A stretch of DNA of 64,000 bases from Bacteroidaceae bacterium (GTDB lineage: Bacteria > Bacteroidota > Bacteroidia > Bacteroidales > Bacteroidaceae), in NCBI GenBank assembly GCA_017483605.1, contig JAFUWG010000031.1, positions 1 to 64,000 on the forward strand, given 5' to 3'. Made by a program: the position numbers and the translations under genes. Each line of letters starts with the position of its first letter. The first letter of the stretch is position 1. The notes beneath the pieces were generated by a model. It saw nothing but the letters and a program-made list of their open reading frames with translations, was not told the origin of the DNA and made no database searches. Below, piece by piece: positions 43,059 through 52,134 of the stretch.

Positions 43059-45593
43059 ATGACGATTCATCACAACATCCTCAAGAGTCTGCTGTGCATC
43101 GGCCTGATGGCAACAGCAACGACGGCGATGGCACAACGCAAGGAGACCCTCCTACGCGACGGTTGGAAGTTCTCGCGAGGCGAAGGGCTCGACTCCATCG
43201 CTCCATCGCAGAAAAACTACAACGACAAGAAGTGGCAAACCGTGCAAGTGCCTCACGACTGGGCCATCAGCGGGCCTTTCGACAAGGAAATTGACAAACA
43301 GACCGTCGCCATCGAGCAGAACGGCGAAAAGGAAGCAACCGAGAAGACAGGACGCTCGGGCTCTCTGCCTTGGATTGGCAGCGGATGGTATCGCACCACC
43401 TTCACGGTGGACAAGGACTGCCCCCACGCCTATTTCAACTTCGACGGAGCGATGGCTGAGCCTGTCGTATATGTGAACGGGCAGAAGGCTGGCGAGTGGA
43501 AATATGGCTACAGTTCCTTCAATGTGGATGTGACGAAATACATCAACAAAGACGGTTCGCCCAACACGCTCGCCGTTCATCTGCAGAATGTGGAAGAAAG
43601 CAGCCGTTGGTACCCAGGTGCAGGACTTTTCCGACCTGTCACGCTCGTCACCACGGGCAGCGAATACATCATGCCGTGGGGCATCAACATCGAGACCACC
43701 CGCTACAACTGGGCAGAGGCAACGGCCACGGTCGAAATAGATGTGACTTGCCGTGGATGTTATGGCACCAACGAGATTGTGCGGATGTCGGTGGCAGGAA
43801 AAACGTTTGATTTTCCGCTTGACAAATCGGACTGTCTTGGTGGCGGTGGCATAAGAGAAACCGTCACGATAGAGGATGTGGACGGCTGGTATCCCGAGAA
43901 GCCTGCCCTCTACGACATCACCTTCAGCATCATCGACGCAGAAGGCAAGGGCAAAGTGCTGGATTCAAAGACCGTCAAATACGGCTTCCGCACCATCACC
44001 TACGGCGAGAGCAGCCACGACTATAAATTCCACGTCAACGGCAAAGCCTACAAATTCAAGGGCGTCTGCCTACACCACGACCTCGGAATGCTCGGCTCCG
44101 CCGTCAACAAAGCCGCCTTGGAACGCCAACTCGTGCTGCTGAAGAGCATGGGCTGCAACGCTATCCGCACCTCGCACAATATGCCTTCGCAATGGCAGAT
44201 GGACCTCTGCGACTCGCTGGGTCTGATGGTGATGGCAGAATCGTTCGACATGTGGAAGTATGCCAAGTGCAAGAACGGCTATGCCCGCTTCTACGACGAC
44301 TGGTGGAAGCGTGACCTCCGCAATCTGGTGGACGCAAACAAACTCCACCCAAGTATTGTCATGTGGTCGATTGGCAACGAAATCCCCGAGCAGGGTTCAA
44401 AGAACGGCGCCAAGATGACGCGTGACATGCAAAACCTGATGCACCGATGCGACCCCACCCGTCCTATCACGGCAGGATGCGACCGCATCGACAACGCCAT
44501 CGCCACGGGCTTTGCACAGGTGCTTGACATCCCAGGCATGAACTATCGCACACAAAAGTACGCTAGTGCATACGAGAAACTACGTCATGGATTCATCTTG
44601 GGCAGCGAGACGGCCTCCACCGTTTCATCCCGTGGTGTCTATAAGTTCCCTGTGCAGCGTTTCGACGGAAAGGCTTACGATGACGGACAATGCTCCAGTT
44701 ACGATACCGAGGCTTGTTGGTGGTCGAACATTCCCGAGGACGACTGGCTACTGCAAGACGACCAGAAATGGGTGATTGGCGAGTTTGTCTGGACGGGCTT
44801 CGACTATCTGGGTGAACCAACGCCTTACGACGAGTATTGGCCCAGCCGTTCCTCCTACTTTGGCATCTTCGACTTGGCAGGGCTTCCCAAAGACCGCTAC
44901 TACCTCTATCGCTCTCGCTGGAATAAAGACGAGAAGACCGTCCACCTCCTGCCCCACTGGACATGGCCTGGACGTGAAGGCGAAGTGACTCCTGTTTACT
45001 GCTACACCAACTACCCCACCGCCGAACTTTTCGTGAACGGCAAGTCGCAGGGCAAAATCAGCAAAAAGACAGACGTGAAGAAGCCTTCAGGCAAAGATGG
45101 ACGCATCACCGACATCAACGACCCTGCCATCGACCGCTACCGTCTCCGCTGGAACAACGTGAAGTACGAACCCGGAGAAATCAAAGTGGTGGTGTATGAC
45201 AAGAATGGGAAAGAAGTAGGCACAGAGACCGTGAAAACCGCAGGAACCGCTTCTGACATTCAACTGACAGGTGACCTTGGTGCCGACATCAAGCCACTCA
45301 AAGCCGACGGCGAAGACATAACTTTCATCACCGTCAACATCCTTGACAAAGACGGAAACCTCGTGCCAGATGCCGACAACCAACTGAACGTATCCGTCAC
45401 AGGTGCCGCCCGATTCAAAGGCATCTGCAATGGCGATGCCACCAGCCTCGAGGTCTTCACGAAACCGACCATGAAAGCCTTCCACGGCCAACTCGTCATC
45501 GGCATTCAAAGCAATGGCCAGAAAGGCAACGCTATCGTCAAAGTGAGTGGCAAAGGCTTGAAGCCAGCCACTGTTACCATCCAAGCAAAATAA
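43059..45593 (+). CDS. Secreted GH2 family glycosidase (beta-galactosidase-like)
   Basis: 844 aa. A signal peptide (ending TATTAMAQ) is followed by a sugar-binding domain (RKETLLRDGWKFSRG), an Ig-like domain and the GH2 barrel. Acid/base E441 lies in WSIGNEIPEQ, and E517 in LGSETASTVSSRG is the likely nucleophile by analogy with long GH2 beta-galactosidases. C-terminal DUF4982-like and Ig-like domains are present. Specificity is probably beta-galactoside but unproven. It is co-transcribed with the GH43 gene and followed by a palindrome array. Confidence 0.92.
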   Translation: MTIHHNILKSLLCIGLMATATTAMAQRKETLLRDGWKFSRGEGLDSIAPSQKNYNDKKWQTVQVPHDWAISGPFDKEIDKQTVAIEQNGEKEATEKTGRSGSLPWIGSGWYRTTFTVDKDCPHAYFNFDGAMAEPVVYVNGQKAGEWKYGYSSFNVDVTKYINKDGSPNTLAVHLQNVEESSRWYPGAGLFRPVTLVTTGSEYIMPWGINIETTRYNWAEATATVEIDVTCRGCYGTNEIVRMSVAGKTFDFPLDKSDCLGGGGIRETVTIEDVDGWYPEKPALYDITFSIIDAEGKGKVLDSKTVKYGFRTITYGESSHDYKFHVNGKAYKFKGVCLHHDLGMLGSAVNKAALERQLVLLKSMGCNAIRTSHNMPSQWQMDLCDSLGLMVMAESFDMWKYAKCKNGYARFYDDWWKRDLRNLVDANKLHPSIVMWSIGNEIPEQGSKNGAKMTRDMQNLMHRCDPTRPITAGCDRIDNAIATGFAQVLDIPGMNYRTQKYASAYEKLRHGFILGSETASTVSSRGVYKFPVQRFDGKAYDDGQCSSYDTEACWWSNIPEDDWLLQDDQKWVIGEFVWTGFDYLGEPTPYDEYWPSRSSYFGIFDLAGLPKDRYYLYRSRWNKDEKTVHLLPHWTWPGREGEVTPVYCYTNYPTAELFVNGKSQGKISKKTDVKKPSGKDGRITDINDPAIDRYRLRWNNVKYEPGEIKVVVYDKNGKEVGTETVKTAGTASDIQLTGDLGADIKPLKADGEDITFITVNILDKDGNLVPDADNQLNVSVTGAARFKGICNGDATSLEVFTKPTMKAFHGQLVIGIQSNGQKGNAIVKVSGKGLKPATVTIQAK

Positions 45594-45620
45594 TCCGACC
45601 TTTTTTGCATTTCCTACGCC

Positions 45621-45681
45621 GTACCCCTCGGGTACGATGCTGTGTACCCCTCGGGTACAGCATGGTGTACCCGAGGGGTAC
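45621..45681. repeat. 23-bp-period palindrome array with GTACCC units (3 units)
   Basis: GTACCCCTCGGGTAC at 45621 and 45644 and its reverse complement GTACCCGAGGGGTAC at 45667: exact 23-bp spacing and 15-bp odd palindromes, the same design as the GGTCTGA arrays but a different sequence. It lies 27 nt past the GH2 stop. Confidence 0.9.
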
Positions 45682-45730
45682 GGTTCAGAGGAAAAAGACT
45701 ATATACATTAACCATAAAGAATAAAGGAAT

Positions 45731-47698
45731 ATGAATTACGGATTTGTTAAAGTCGCCTCTGCCATCCCTTCGCTGAAAGTGGCAGATTGTACCTACAACA
45801 TACAGCAAATCGAGAGCCTCATCATCCAGGCAGAAGGCAAAGGTGTGGAAATTATCGCTTTCCCAGAACTCAGCATCAGCGGTTACACCTGCCAAGACCT
45901 GTTCGGACAGCAGTTATTGCTCGAAAAATGCGAGGAAAGCCTGTTCAAACTGTTGGATTTCACTCGTTCTTTGCAGATTATCTCGATTGTGGGAATGCCG
46001 GTCATGGTCGGCTCGCTGCTCATGAACTGTGCGGTCGTAGTACAAGAAGGAAAAATTCTCGGCGTGGTTCCAAAGACGTATCTGCCCAACTACAAAGAGT
46101 TCTACGAGCAACGTTGGTTCGCCTCATCAGCAACTACCGATGAAACGCAAGTTCACCTTTGTGCCCAAGCCGTTCCCTTCGGACGCAACCTGCTCTTCCA
46201 CACCCAGAAGACGACCTTCGGCATCGAAATCTGCGAAGACCTTTGGGCACCGATTCCACCAAGCAGCGAACTGGCACTGAAAGGTGCTGAAATCATCTTC
46301 AATCTTAGTGCCACCAACGAACTCATCAGCAAGCATCAGTACCTGCTCTCCCTCATCAGTCAACAGAGTGCCCGATGCATCGCTGGCTATGTTTACAGTT
46401 CCTGCGGCTTTGGAGAATCCACCCAAGACCTCGTCTTTGCAGGTAATGCCCTCATCTACGAGAATGGCACACTCATTGCCCGAAGTAAACGCTTCAGCCT
46501 CGAAGAACAGATGGTCATCTCGGAGATTGACACCGAACGTCTGCTCACCGAACGCCGACACAACACGACTTTCAGCGAGAATGTTCGGCAGGTGGCATCA
46601 AGCGACCGTGTGGACATTCAATGCCAAACCGTGAATCCTGCCTATGACTTTGAACTGACCCGATGGATCAATCCACACCCCTTTGTCCCTGGTGGCAATG
46701 CCTTGACAGAACGTTGCGAAGAGATTTTCTCCATACAGACAGAGGCACTGGCTAAACGTATCGTACACACCAACGCCAGAAGCATTGTCATCGGTATCAG
46801 CGGTGGACTCGACTCAACCCTCGCCCTCCTCGTTTGTGTAAAGACAATGGATATGCTGAAACGACCCCGCAAGGAAGTCATCGGCATCACGATGCCAGGT
46901 TTCGGTACGACCGACCGCACCTACAACAATGCCATCAGTTTGATGAAGTCACTCGACATCACCATCAAGGAAATCAGCATCCGAGAGGCCTGCATCCGTC
47001 ACTTCCTGGATATCAACCACGACATCAACGTGCACGATGTCACCTACGAAAATGCACAAGCACGCGAACGCACACAGATTCTGATGGATGTGGCAAACCA
47101 ATGCAACGGATTCGTAGTTGGCACGGGCGACCTCAGCGAATTGGCACTCGGATGGGCAACCTACAACGCCGACCACATGTCGAACTACGGCGTGAACTGC
47201 TCCATCCCAAAGACGCTGGTCAAGTATCTCGTCAAGTGGGTTGCCATGACCAGTGTGGATGAGGAGTCGAAAGCCACTCTGCTCGACATCATCGAGACAC
47301 CCATTTCTCCAGAATTGATTCCTGCCGACAAGGACGGCAACATCCAGCAGAAGACAGAAGACCTTGTGGGTCCTTACGAACTACACGACTTCTTCCTCTA
47401 CAACTTCCTTCGCCTCGGCTTTCGACCAGCCAAGATTTACTATCTGGCACAGCAAGCCTTCATCAAGCAGACTTACCCCGACACACCAGAGAATGGAATG
47501 GAAGTAGGCACATACGACGAAGAGACCATCAAGAAATGGCTACACACGTTCTGCCGTCGTTTCTTCACTCAGCAGTTCAAGCGTAGTTGTCTGCCCGACG
47601 GTCCCAAGGTCGGCTCCGTCAGCCTCTCGCCCCGTGGTGACTGGCGTATGCCAAGCGATGCCAGCAGTGCCGACTGGCTGGCCGACCTGGAAGGCTAA
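45731..47698 (+). CDS. nadE: NAD+ synthase, glutamine-dependent
   Basis: 655 aa. An N-terminal nitrilase-fold glutaminase has E46 (FPELSISG), K115 (VPKTYLPNY) and C168 (GIEICEDLW). The C-terminal synthetase has the PP-loop SGGLDST (357-363). It makes NAD from deamido-NAD with ammonia channelled from glutamine. The fused two-domain form and length match the family. It follows the GH2 gene after a palindrome array and precedes ettA by 77 nt. Confidence 0.96.
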   Translation: MNYGFVKVASAIPSLKVADCTYNIQQIESLIIQAEGKGVEIIAFPELSISGYTCQDLFGQQLLLEKCEESLFKLLDFTRSLQIISIVGMPVMVGSLLMNCAVVVQEGKILGVVPKTYLPNYKEFYEQRWFASSATTDETQVHLCAQAVPFGRNLLFHTQKTTFGIEICEDLWAPIPPSSELALKGAEIIFNLSATNELISKHQYLLSLISQQSARCIAGYVYSSCGFGESTQDLVFAGNALIYENGTLIARSKRFSLEEQMVISEIDTERLLTERRHNTTFSENVRQVASSDRVDIQCQTVNPAYDFELTRWINPHPFVPGGNALTERCEEIFSIQTEALAKRIVHTNARSIVIGISGGLDSTLALLVCVKTMDMLKRPRKEVIGITMPGFGTTDRTYNNAISLMKSLDITIKEISIREACIRHFLDINHDINVHDVTYENAQARERTQILMDVANQCNGFVVGTGDLSELALGWATYNADHMSNYGVNCSIPKTLVKYLVKWVAMTSVDEESKATLLDIIETPISPELIPADKDGNIQQKTEDLVGPYELHDFFLYNFLRLGFRPAKIYYLAQQAFIKQTYPDTPENGMEVGTYDEETIKKWLHTFCRRFFTQQFKRSCLPDGPKVGSVSLSPRGDWRMPSDASSADWLADLEG

Positions 47699-47775
47699 CC
47701 CCAGCCCCCTTTGCCGCGACAATGCCGCGGCAAACACAACAACCACACGCAACAACCCTTTTAACCCCAACAACC

Positions 47776-49473
47776 ATGCCAACAGTAGATGACAAAAAAG
47801 TAATATTCTCGATGGTCGGCGTCAGCAAGACCATCCCGCAGACCCAGAAGCAAGTCCTCAAAAATATCTATCTTTCTTTTTTCTACGGAGCGAAGATAGG
47901 CATCATCGGCCTCAACGGAGCAGGAAAGTCCACCTTGATGAAAATCATCGCAGGACTTGACCAGCAGTTTCAAGGTCAAGTCGTTTGGAGCCCCGGCTAC
48001 ACCGTCGGCTATCTGCCGCAGGAGCCGCCTCTCAACGAAGAGAAGACCGTGAAGGAGAATGTCATGGAAGGTGTGCAGCACGTCTATGATGCCCTTGCCG
48101 AATACGACGACATCAACGTGAAATTCGGTTTACCCGAATACTACGAGGATCCCGACAAAATGGAAAAACTCATGGCTCGCCAAGCCGAACTGCAAGACAT
48201 CATCGATGCCACCGACGCGTGGAACATGGACTCCAAACTCGAACGTGCGATGGATGCTCTCCGCTGTCCTCCTGGCGACTGGAGCGTAAAGAACCTTTCG
48301 GGCGGTGAACGTCGCCGTGTTGCCCTCTGCCGCCTCTTGCTTCAGAAGCCCGACGTGCTCCTGCTCGACGAGCCTACCAACCACCTCGATGCCGAATCTA
48401 TCGACTGGTTGGAACAGCACTTACAGCAGTACGAAGGCACTGTCATCGCCGTCACCCACGACCGCTACTTTCTCGACGACGTGTCTGAGTGGATTCTCGA
48501 ACTCGACCGTGGCGAAGGCATCCCGTGGAAAGGCAACTATTCCTCTTGGCTGGAGCAGAAGAGCCTCCGCATGGCACAGGAGGAGAAGACCGCCTCGAAG
48601 CGTCGCAAGACCCTCGAACGCGAGTTGGAATGGGTACGCATGGCGCCGAAAGCCCGTCAAGCGAAGGGAAAAGCCCGTCTGAACTCCTACGACAAGATGC
48701 TGAACGAGGAACAGAAACAGAAAGAGGAGAAACTCGAAATTTTCATCCCCAACGGCCCTCGCCTCGGCAACAAAGTCATTGAGGCTCAACACGTGGCAAA
48801 AGCATACGGAGAAAAGGTGCTCTTTAACGACCTCAACTTCACCCTGCCCCCCAACGGCATCGTGGGCGTGATTGGCCCCAACGGAGCCGGCAAGACCACC
48901 CTCTTCCGTCTCATCATGGGACTCGAAACGGCCGATGGAGGCACTTTCGAGGTGGGCGAAACCGTCAAACTCAGTTACGTTGACCAACAGCACCGCGACA
49001 TCGCTCCCGACAAGACCGTCTATCAAGTGGTCAGCGGCGGCAACGAAACCATTCGCATGGGTGGCAGAGACATCAACGTGCGTGCCTACCTCTCCCGATT
49101 CAACTTCAACGGTGCCGACCAAGAGAAGAAATGCGGTGTGCTCTCTGGCGGTGAACGCAACCGCCTCCACCTCGCCATCGCCCTGAAACAAGAAGGCAAC
49201 GTGCTCCTGCTCGACGAGCCTACCAACGACATCGACGTGAACACCCTCCGTGCACTCGAAGAAGGTCTCGAAGCCTTCGCCGGCTGTGCCGTCATCATCA
49301 GCCACGACCGCTGGTTCCTCGACCGCATCTGCACCCACATCCTCGCCTTCGAAGGCGACGGCAACGTCTTCTATTTCGAAGGCTCCTACACCGACTACGA
49401 AGCCAACAAGGCCCAACGCCTCGGCCTCGAAGAGCCCAAACGCATCCGCTATCGAAAGTTGATGGACGAATAA
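47776..49473 (+). CDS. ettA: Energy-dependent translational throttle ABC-F protein
   Basis: 565 aa from the ATG of MPTVDDKKVIFSMVGVSK; an upstream in-frame ATG at 47722 would add a Gln/Thr-rich stretch unlike the family. Two ABC domains have Walker A GLNGAGKST and GPNGAGKTT, signatures NLSGGERRR and LSGGERNR, and Walker B LLLDEPTNHLD and LLLDEPTNDID. The arm and linker and the C-terminal KRIRYRKLM end match EttA, which gates the ribosomal E site according to ATP/ADP. No membrane segments. Confidence 0.93.
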   Translation: MPTVDDKKVIFSMVGVSKTIPQTQKQVLKNIYLSFFYGAKIGIIGLNGAGKSTLMKIIAGLDQQFQGQVVWSPGYTVGYLPQEPPLNEEKTVKENVMEGVQHVYDALAEYDDINVKFGLPEYYEDPDKMEKLMARQAELQDIIDATDAWNMDSKLERAMDALRCPPGDWSVKNLSGGERRRVALCRLLLQKPDVLLLDEPTNHLDAESIDWLEQHLQQYEGTVIAVTHDRYFLDDVSEWILELDRGEGIPWKGNYSSWLEQKSLRMAQEEKTASKRRKTLERELEWVRMAPKARQAKGKARLNSYDKMLNEEQKQKEEKLEIFIPNGPRLGNKVIEAQHVAKAYGEKVLFNDLNFTLPPNGIVGVIGPNGAGKTTLFRLIMGLETADGGTFEVGETVKLSYVDQQHRDIAPDKTVYQVVSGGNETIRMGGRDINVRAYLSRFNFNGADQEKKCGVLSGGERNRLHLAIALKQEGNVLLLDEPTNDIDVNTLRALEEGLEAFAGCAVIISHDRWFLDRICTHILAFEGDGNVFYFEGSYTDYEANKAQRLGLEEPKRIRYRKLMDE

Positions 49474-49487
49474 GTATGCCCTAAAAG

Positions 49488-49551
49488 TGGTCTGAGTCAG
49501 ACCGCCGAAGCGGTGTGACTCAGACCACTACCATAGGTGTGAGTCACACCA
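49488..49551. repeat. 23-bp-period palindrome array, locus 3 (3 units)
   Basis: GGTCTGAGTCAGACC (49489), GGTGTGACTCAGACC (49512, mixed halves) and GGTGTGAGTCACACC (49536); spacings 23 and 24. The array starts 15 nt past the ettA stop, between convergent genes. Confidence 0.9.
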
Positions 49552-49602
49552 CTTTGGAGGTAAAGAGTGCATCGTTTTATCCTGTCACCAAGAGGTAGGA
49601 AA

Positions 49603-51495
49603 TCATTTCCCCGTTTTTGCTTTTGGGGTGTCAGAGACCTTGGTTGAAGAATTTTCGTCAGATGCTTTTGCCTTCTTATCCTTTTTCTTTTTGTTCTTGG
49701 TGCCGTCAGGCTGTGCATCTTCCGTTTGTTTCTTGTGGAAACGGATGCCGGGATTGATGATTTTCAATCTGTTCTTTTGGTCGTTGCTGCCAGTATAGAT
49801 GAACTGGCTGTAGATGTCACGGCGTTTGCCCTGTTGAACGATGCTGCCTCGGGCTTCGGCACCGTCGCTCTCAACGTCGGTGGTGAGGTTCTTCAGGCGG
49901 ATGCGGTCGTAACTGCATTCGTTGATTTTGGCCTTGACAATGCCGATGGGGAGTTTGCCGCCTTTCTCGCGACGCATCTTGGCGGTACGGGCTTTCGAGA
50001 TATCGATATTGAACTCGGCACTCCAATCGACGTCGCCAATTTTGGGCATCTCCAAGACTTTGCCAATTCGGAATGTTGGTGAACTGACGGTTCCTGTGAG
50101 GTTCTCCGCATTGTCATCGACTGTCAACTGGAAGTCCATCGGCCCAGCAGCAGTGGTGAGCCGTCCGCGGAAAGACTCTCGCTTCCACAGCACATCGAAG
50201 TGCCCATTGTAAGTGATATCCCCCAAGCGATAGAGTTGATCCATCAGCAACTTCTTCACTTGGAACTGGCTAATGATGACCTCGGGCATCCCCTGCTTGA
50301 CTTGAAGTTGGTTGATGTCGCAACTGATGGTCAGCAGGTGCTTGCCTTTCAGGTGGTCAATCACACCATCGGCAGTGAAGTGGAACTTGCGATCGTCAGT
50401 ACCAACCTGAACATGGTGGAAAACCAATTGGTCGTCCGTGCCGTTCATCTGAGCACTCAGTTTCAGCGGAAGATGAAAGTCTTGCAACACGGGGGCAAAG
50501 GGACGAGCGATGTCATGCAGAACGATGTGACCCGTGATGTTTCCGGTGCGGAAAGTCAACTGCTGCCCTGTCTTCTTGTCGGGCAGGTTGATGTCGGTAC
50601 GGTCGATGTTGAGCAAGGTGCTGTCTTGTTGCAAGACGAGGTTCTCCAGTGTCACATGTTTGGGGGTCGCAAGGACATTGAGACGTAGGTCTTTGATGTG
50701 GATGCCCGTCTCTGGGTCGTGAACGGTCGCCTCAGCAAGTGTGGCGTTCAGGCTATCTTTCTGCAGATAGTTGATGACCCATTTCATATTCGCTTTCACA
50801 TCCAAATGTCCTGCATCGAAAGCCCCCTTCTTGGGACGTCCTGCATTCTTGCGAGGTTGATGGTTATCGGTCTGCAAATGCAGGCTATCAATGCCGACGA
50901 GCAGTTTCTTTCCGTCCCGTTTCACATCAAGCAGTCCGAGCATGAGAGCCGTCACGGTGTCAGCCTTGTTGTAGGTGACGCTGGCATCTTTCAGGAGCAG
51001 GCGATGGACGTCGAGGCTCAGGCTGTCGAAGAGAGGATTTTTGGATTTCTTTTCAGACGGAGGCTGCTTGTCGGTCTTGGGCTTCTTGCTGAATGCCTTG
51101 ATAAGAAACTCGTAGTTGGCGACGGAATCGGAATCAGATCGCACGAGCAAGGCTTTCAATCCGTCCGACTCCACTCTTTTCACAATCAGTTCCCGTTTCC
51201 GCAGCCGCACACCCAGATTACTCTTCAGCCGCTCCATCTGCAACATCTGCAGACCCTGCAGGTCATCGACAGAGAGACCATAGAGCGACATTTCCATACC
51301 GAACAGATTCACGCTGACGCTGTCTGCCACTACACGGGTCTGCAACCGCTCCGAGAGGCGTTCAGTTGCCGCCTGAAGCAGTTTTTGCTGAACGTTTTTC
51401 GTATTGAGCATCAAGGTTGCACCACCCAAGAGCAGCACAATTAAAAGGATGATGCCAAGCACCCAAAGAAGGATGTTTCGGACGGTTTTCTTCAT
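49603..51495 (-). CDS. AsmA-like envelope protein
   Basis: 630 aa. An N-terminal membrane anchor (about 8-30, ILLWVLGIILLIVLLLGGATLML) is followed by a long beta-strand-rich periplasmic region starting RLQTRVVADSVSVNLFGMEMSLYGLSV, as in AsmA/DUF748-type proteins, and ends in a Lys-rich tail (about 590-630). AsmA-like proteins form lipid-conducting grooves between membranes; assignment here is by overall pattern. It may share a transcript with the YigZ and DUF1015 genes upstream (32-nt gap). Confidence 0.7.
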   Translation of the reverse strand: MKKTVRNILLWVLGIILLIVLLLGGATLMLNTKNVQQKLLQAATERLSERLQTRVVADSVSVNLFGMEMSLYGLSVDDLQGLQMLQMERLKSNLGVRLRKRELIVKRVESDGLKALLVRSDSDSVANYEFLIKAFSKKPKTDKQPPSEKKSKNPLFDSLSLDVHRLLLKDASVTYNKADTVTALMLGLLDVKRDGKKLLVGIDSLHLQTDNHQPRKNAGRPKKGAFDAGHLDVKANMKWVINYLQKDSLNATLAEATVHDPETGIHIKDLRLNVLATPKHVTLENLVLQQDSTLLNIDRTDINLPDKKTGQQLTFRTGNITGHIVLHDIARPFAPVLQDFHLPLKLSAQMNGTDDQLVFHHVQVGTDDRKFHFTADGVIDHLKGKHLLTISCDINQLQVKQGMPEVIISQFQVKKLLMDQLYRLGDITYNGHFDVLWKRESFRGRLTTAAGPMDFQLTVDDNAENLTGTVSSPTFRIGKVLEMPKIGDVDWSAEFNIDISKARTAKMRREKGGKLPIGIVKAKINECSYDRIRLKNLTTDVESDGAEARGSIVQQGKRRDIYSQFIYTGSNDQKNRLKIINPGIRFHKKQTEDAQPDGTKNKKKKDKKAKASDENSSTKVSDTPKAKTGK

Positions 51496-51527
51496 GGTAT
51501 ATCAATGGTTTTAAGGGGTTCAAGAAC

Positions 51528-52118
51528 TTAGTCAAAATGCAGAGACGTGACTTTCTCCAGACGTGCTTTGAGCCGAGGCATGGAGTCCTTCCGGATGCAG
51601 AGGGTCATGGAGCAATCGTTGTCGTAGGACTGAGAAATGATTTGGGGATTCTCCTCCTTGACGATACGCATGACATCGTTCATGAAGGGATATTCAAAGT
51701 AGAAAGTAAGGTCCTCATCAACCGTCTTTTCGATGATTTCGGCAGCGGCAATGGCTTCAGCGGCAGCCAACCGATAAGCGACGATAAGCCCCGATGTGCC
51801 AAGTTTGACACCTCCAAAATAGCGAACAACGATGATGAGAATGTCGGTGAGTTCGTTAGAGTTGATTTGCCCAAGGATGGGCTTGCCTGCCGTTCCCGAA
51901 GGTTCGCCATTGTCGTTGGCACGAAAGTCCAGACGCTCTGCACCCAACATATAAGCATAGCAGACGTGGCGAGCATCATAGTATTTCTTCTGATACTCCG
52001 CCACCGCCTGCTTCACTTCCTCTACAGAACGAACAGGCATTGCAAAAGCGAGAAACTTGCTGCGCTTCTCGCTATAGGTGCCCTCTGAGAGCGTTTTTAT
52101 CGTTCTGTAGGAATCCAT
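51528..52118 (-). CDS. YigZ/IMPACT family protein
   Basis: 196 aa. The UPF0029 signature region DNGEPSGTAGKPILGQI, then IIVVRYFGGVKLGTSGLIVAYR, is intact, followed by the C-terminal ferredoxin-like domain. Relatives bind nucleic acid or ribosomes; the molecular function is not settled. It lies 16 nt downstream of the DUF1015 gene. Confidence 0.92.
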   Translation of the reverse strand: MDSYRTIKTLSEGTYSEKRSKFLAFAMPVRSVEEVKQAVAEYQKKYYDARHVCYAYMLGAERLDFRANDNGEPSGTAGKPILGQINSNELTDILIIVVRYFGGVKLGTSGLIVAYRLAAAEAIAAAEIIEKTVDEDLTFYFEYPFMNDVMRIVKEENPQIISQSYDNDCSMTLCIRKDSMPRLKARLEKVTSLHFD

Positions 52119-52134
52119 TAATAAAGGTTTGAAT

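Noticed and set aside
40157..45593. Complete polysaccharide utilisation locus
   Set aside because: No SusC/SusD homologues or regulator within reach; only two glycosidases.
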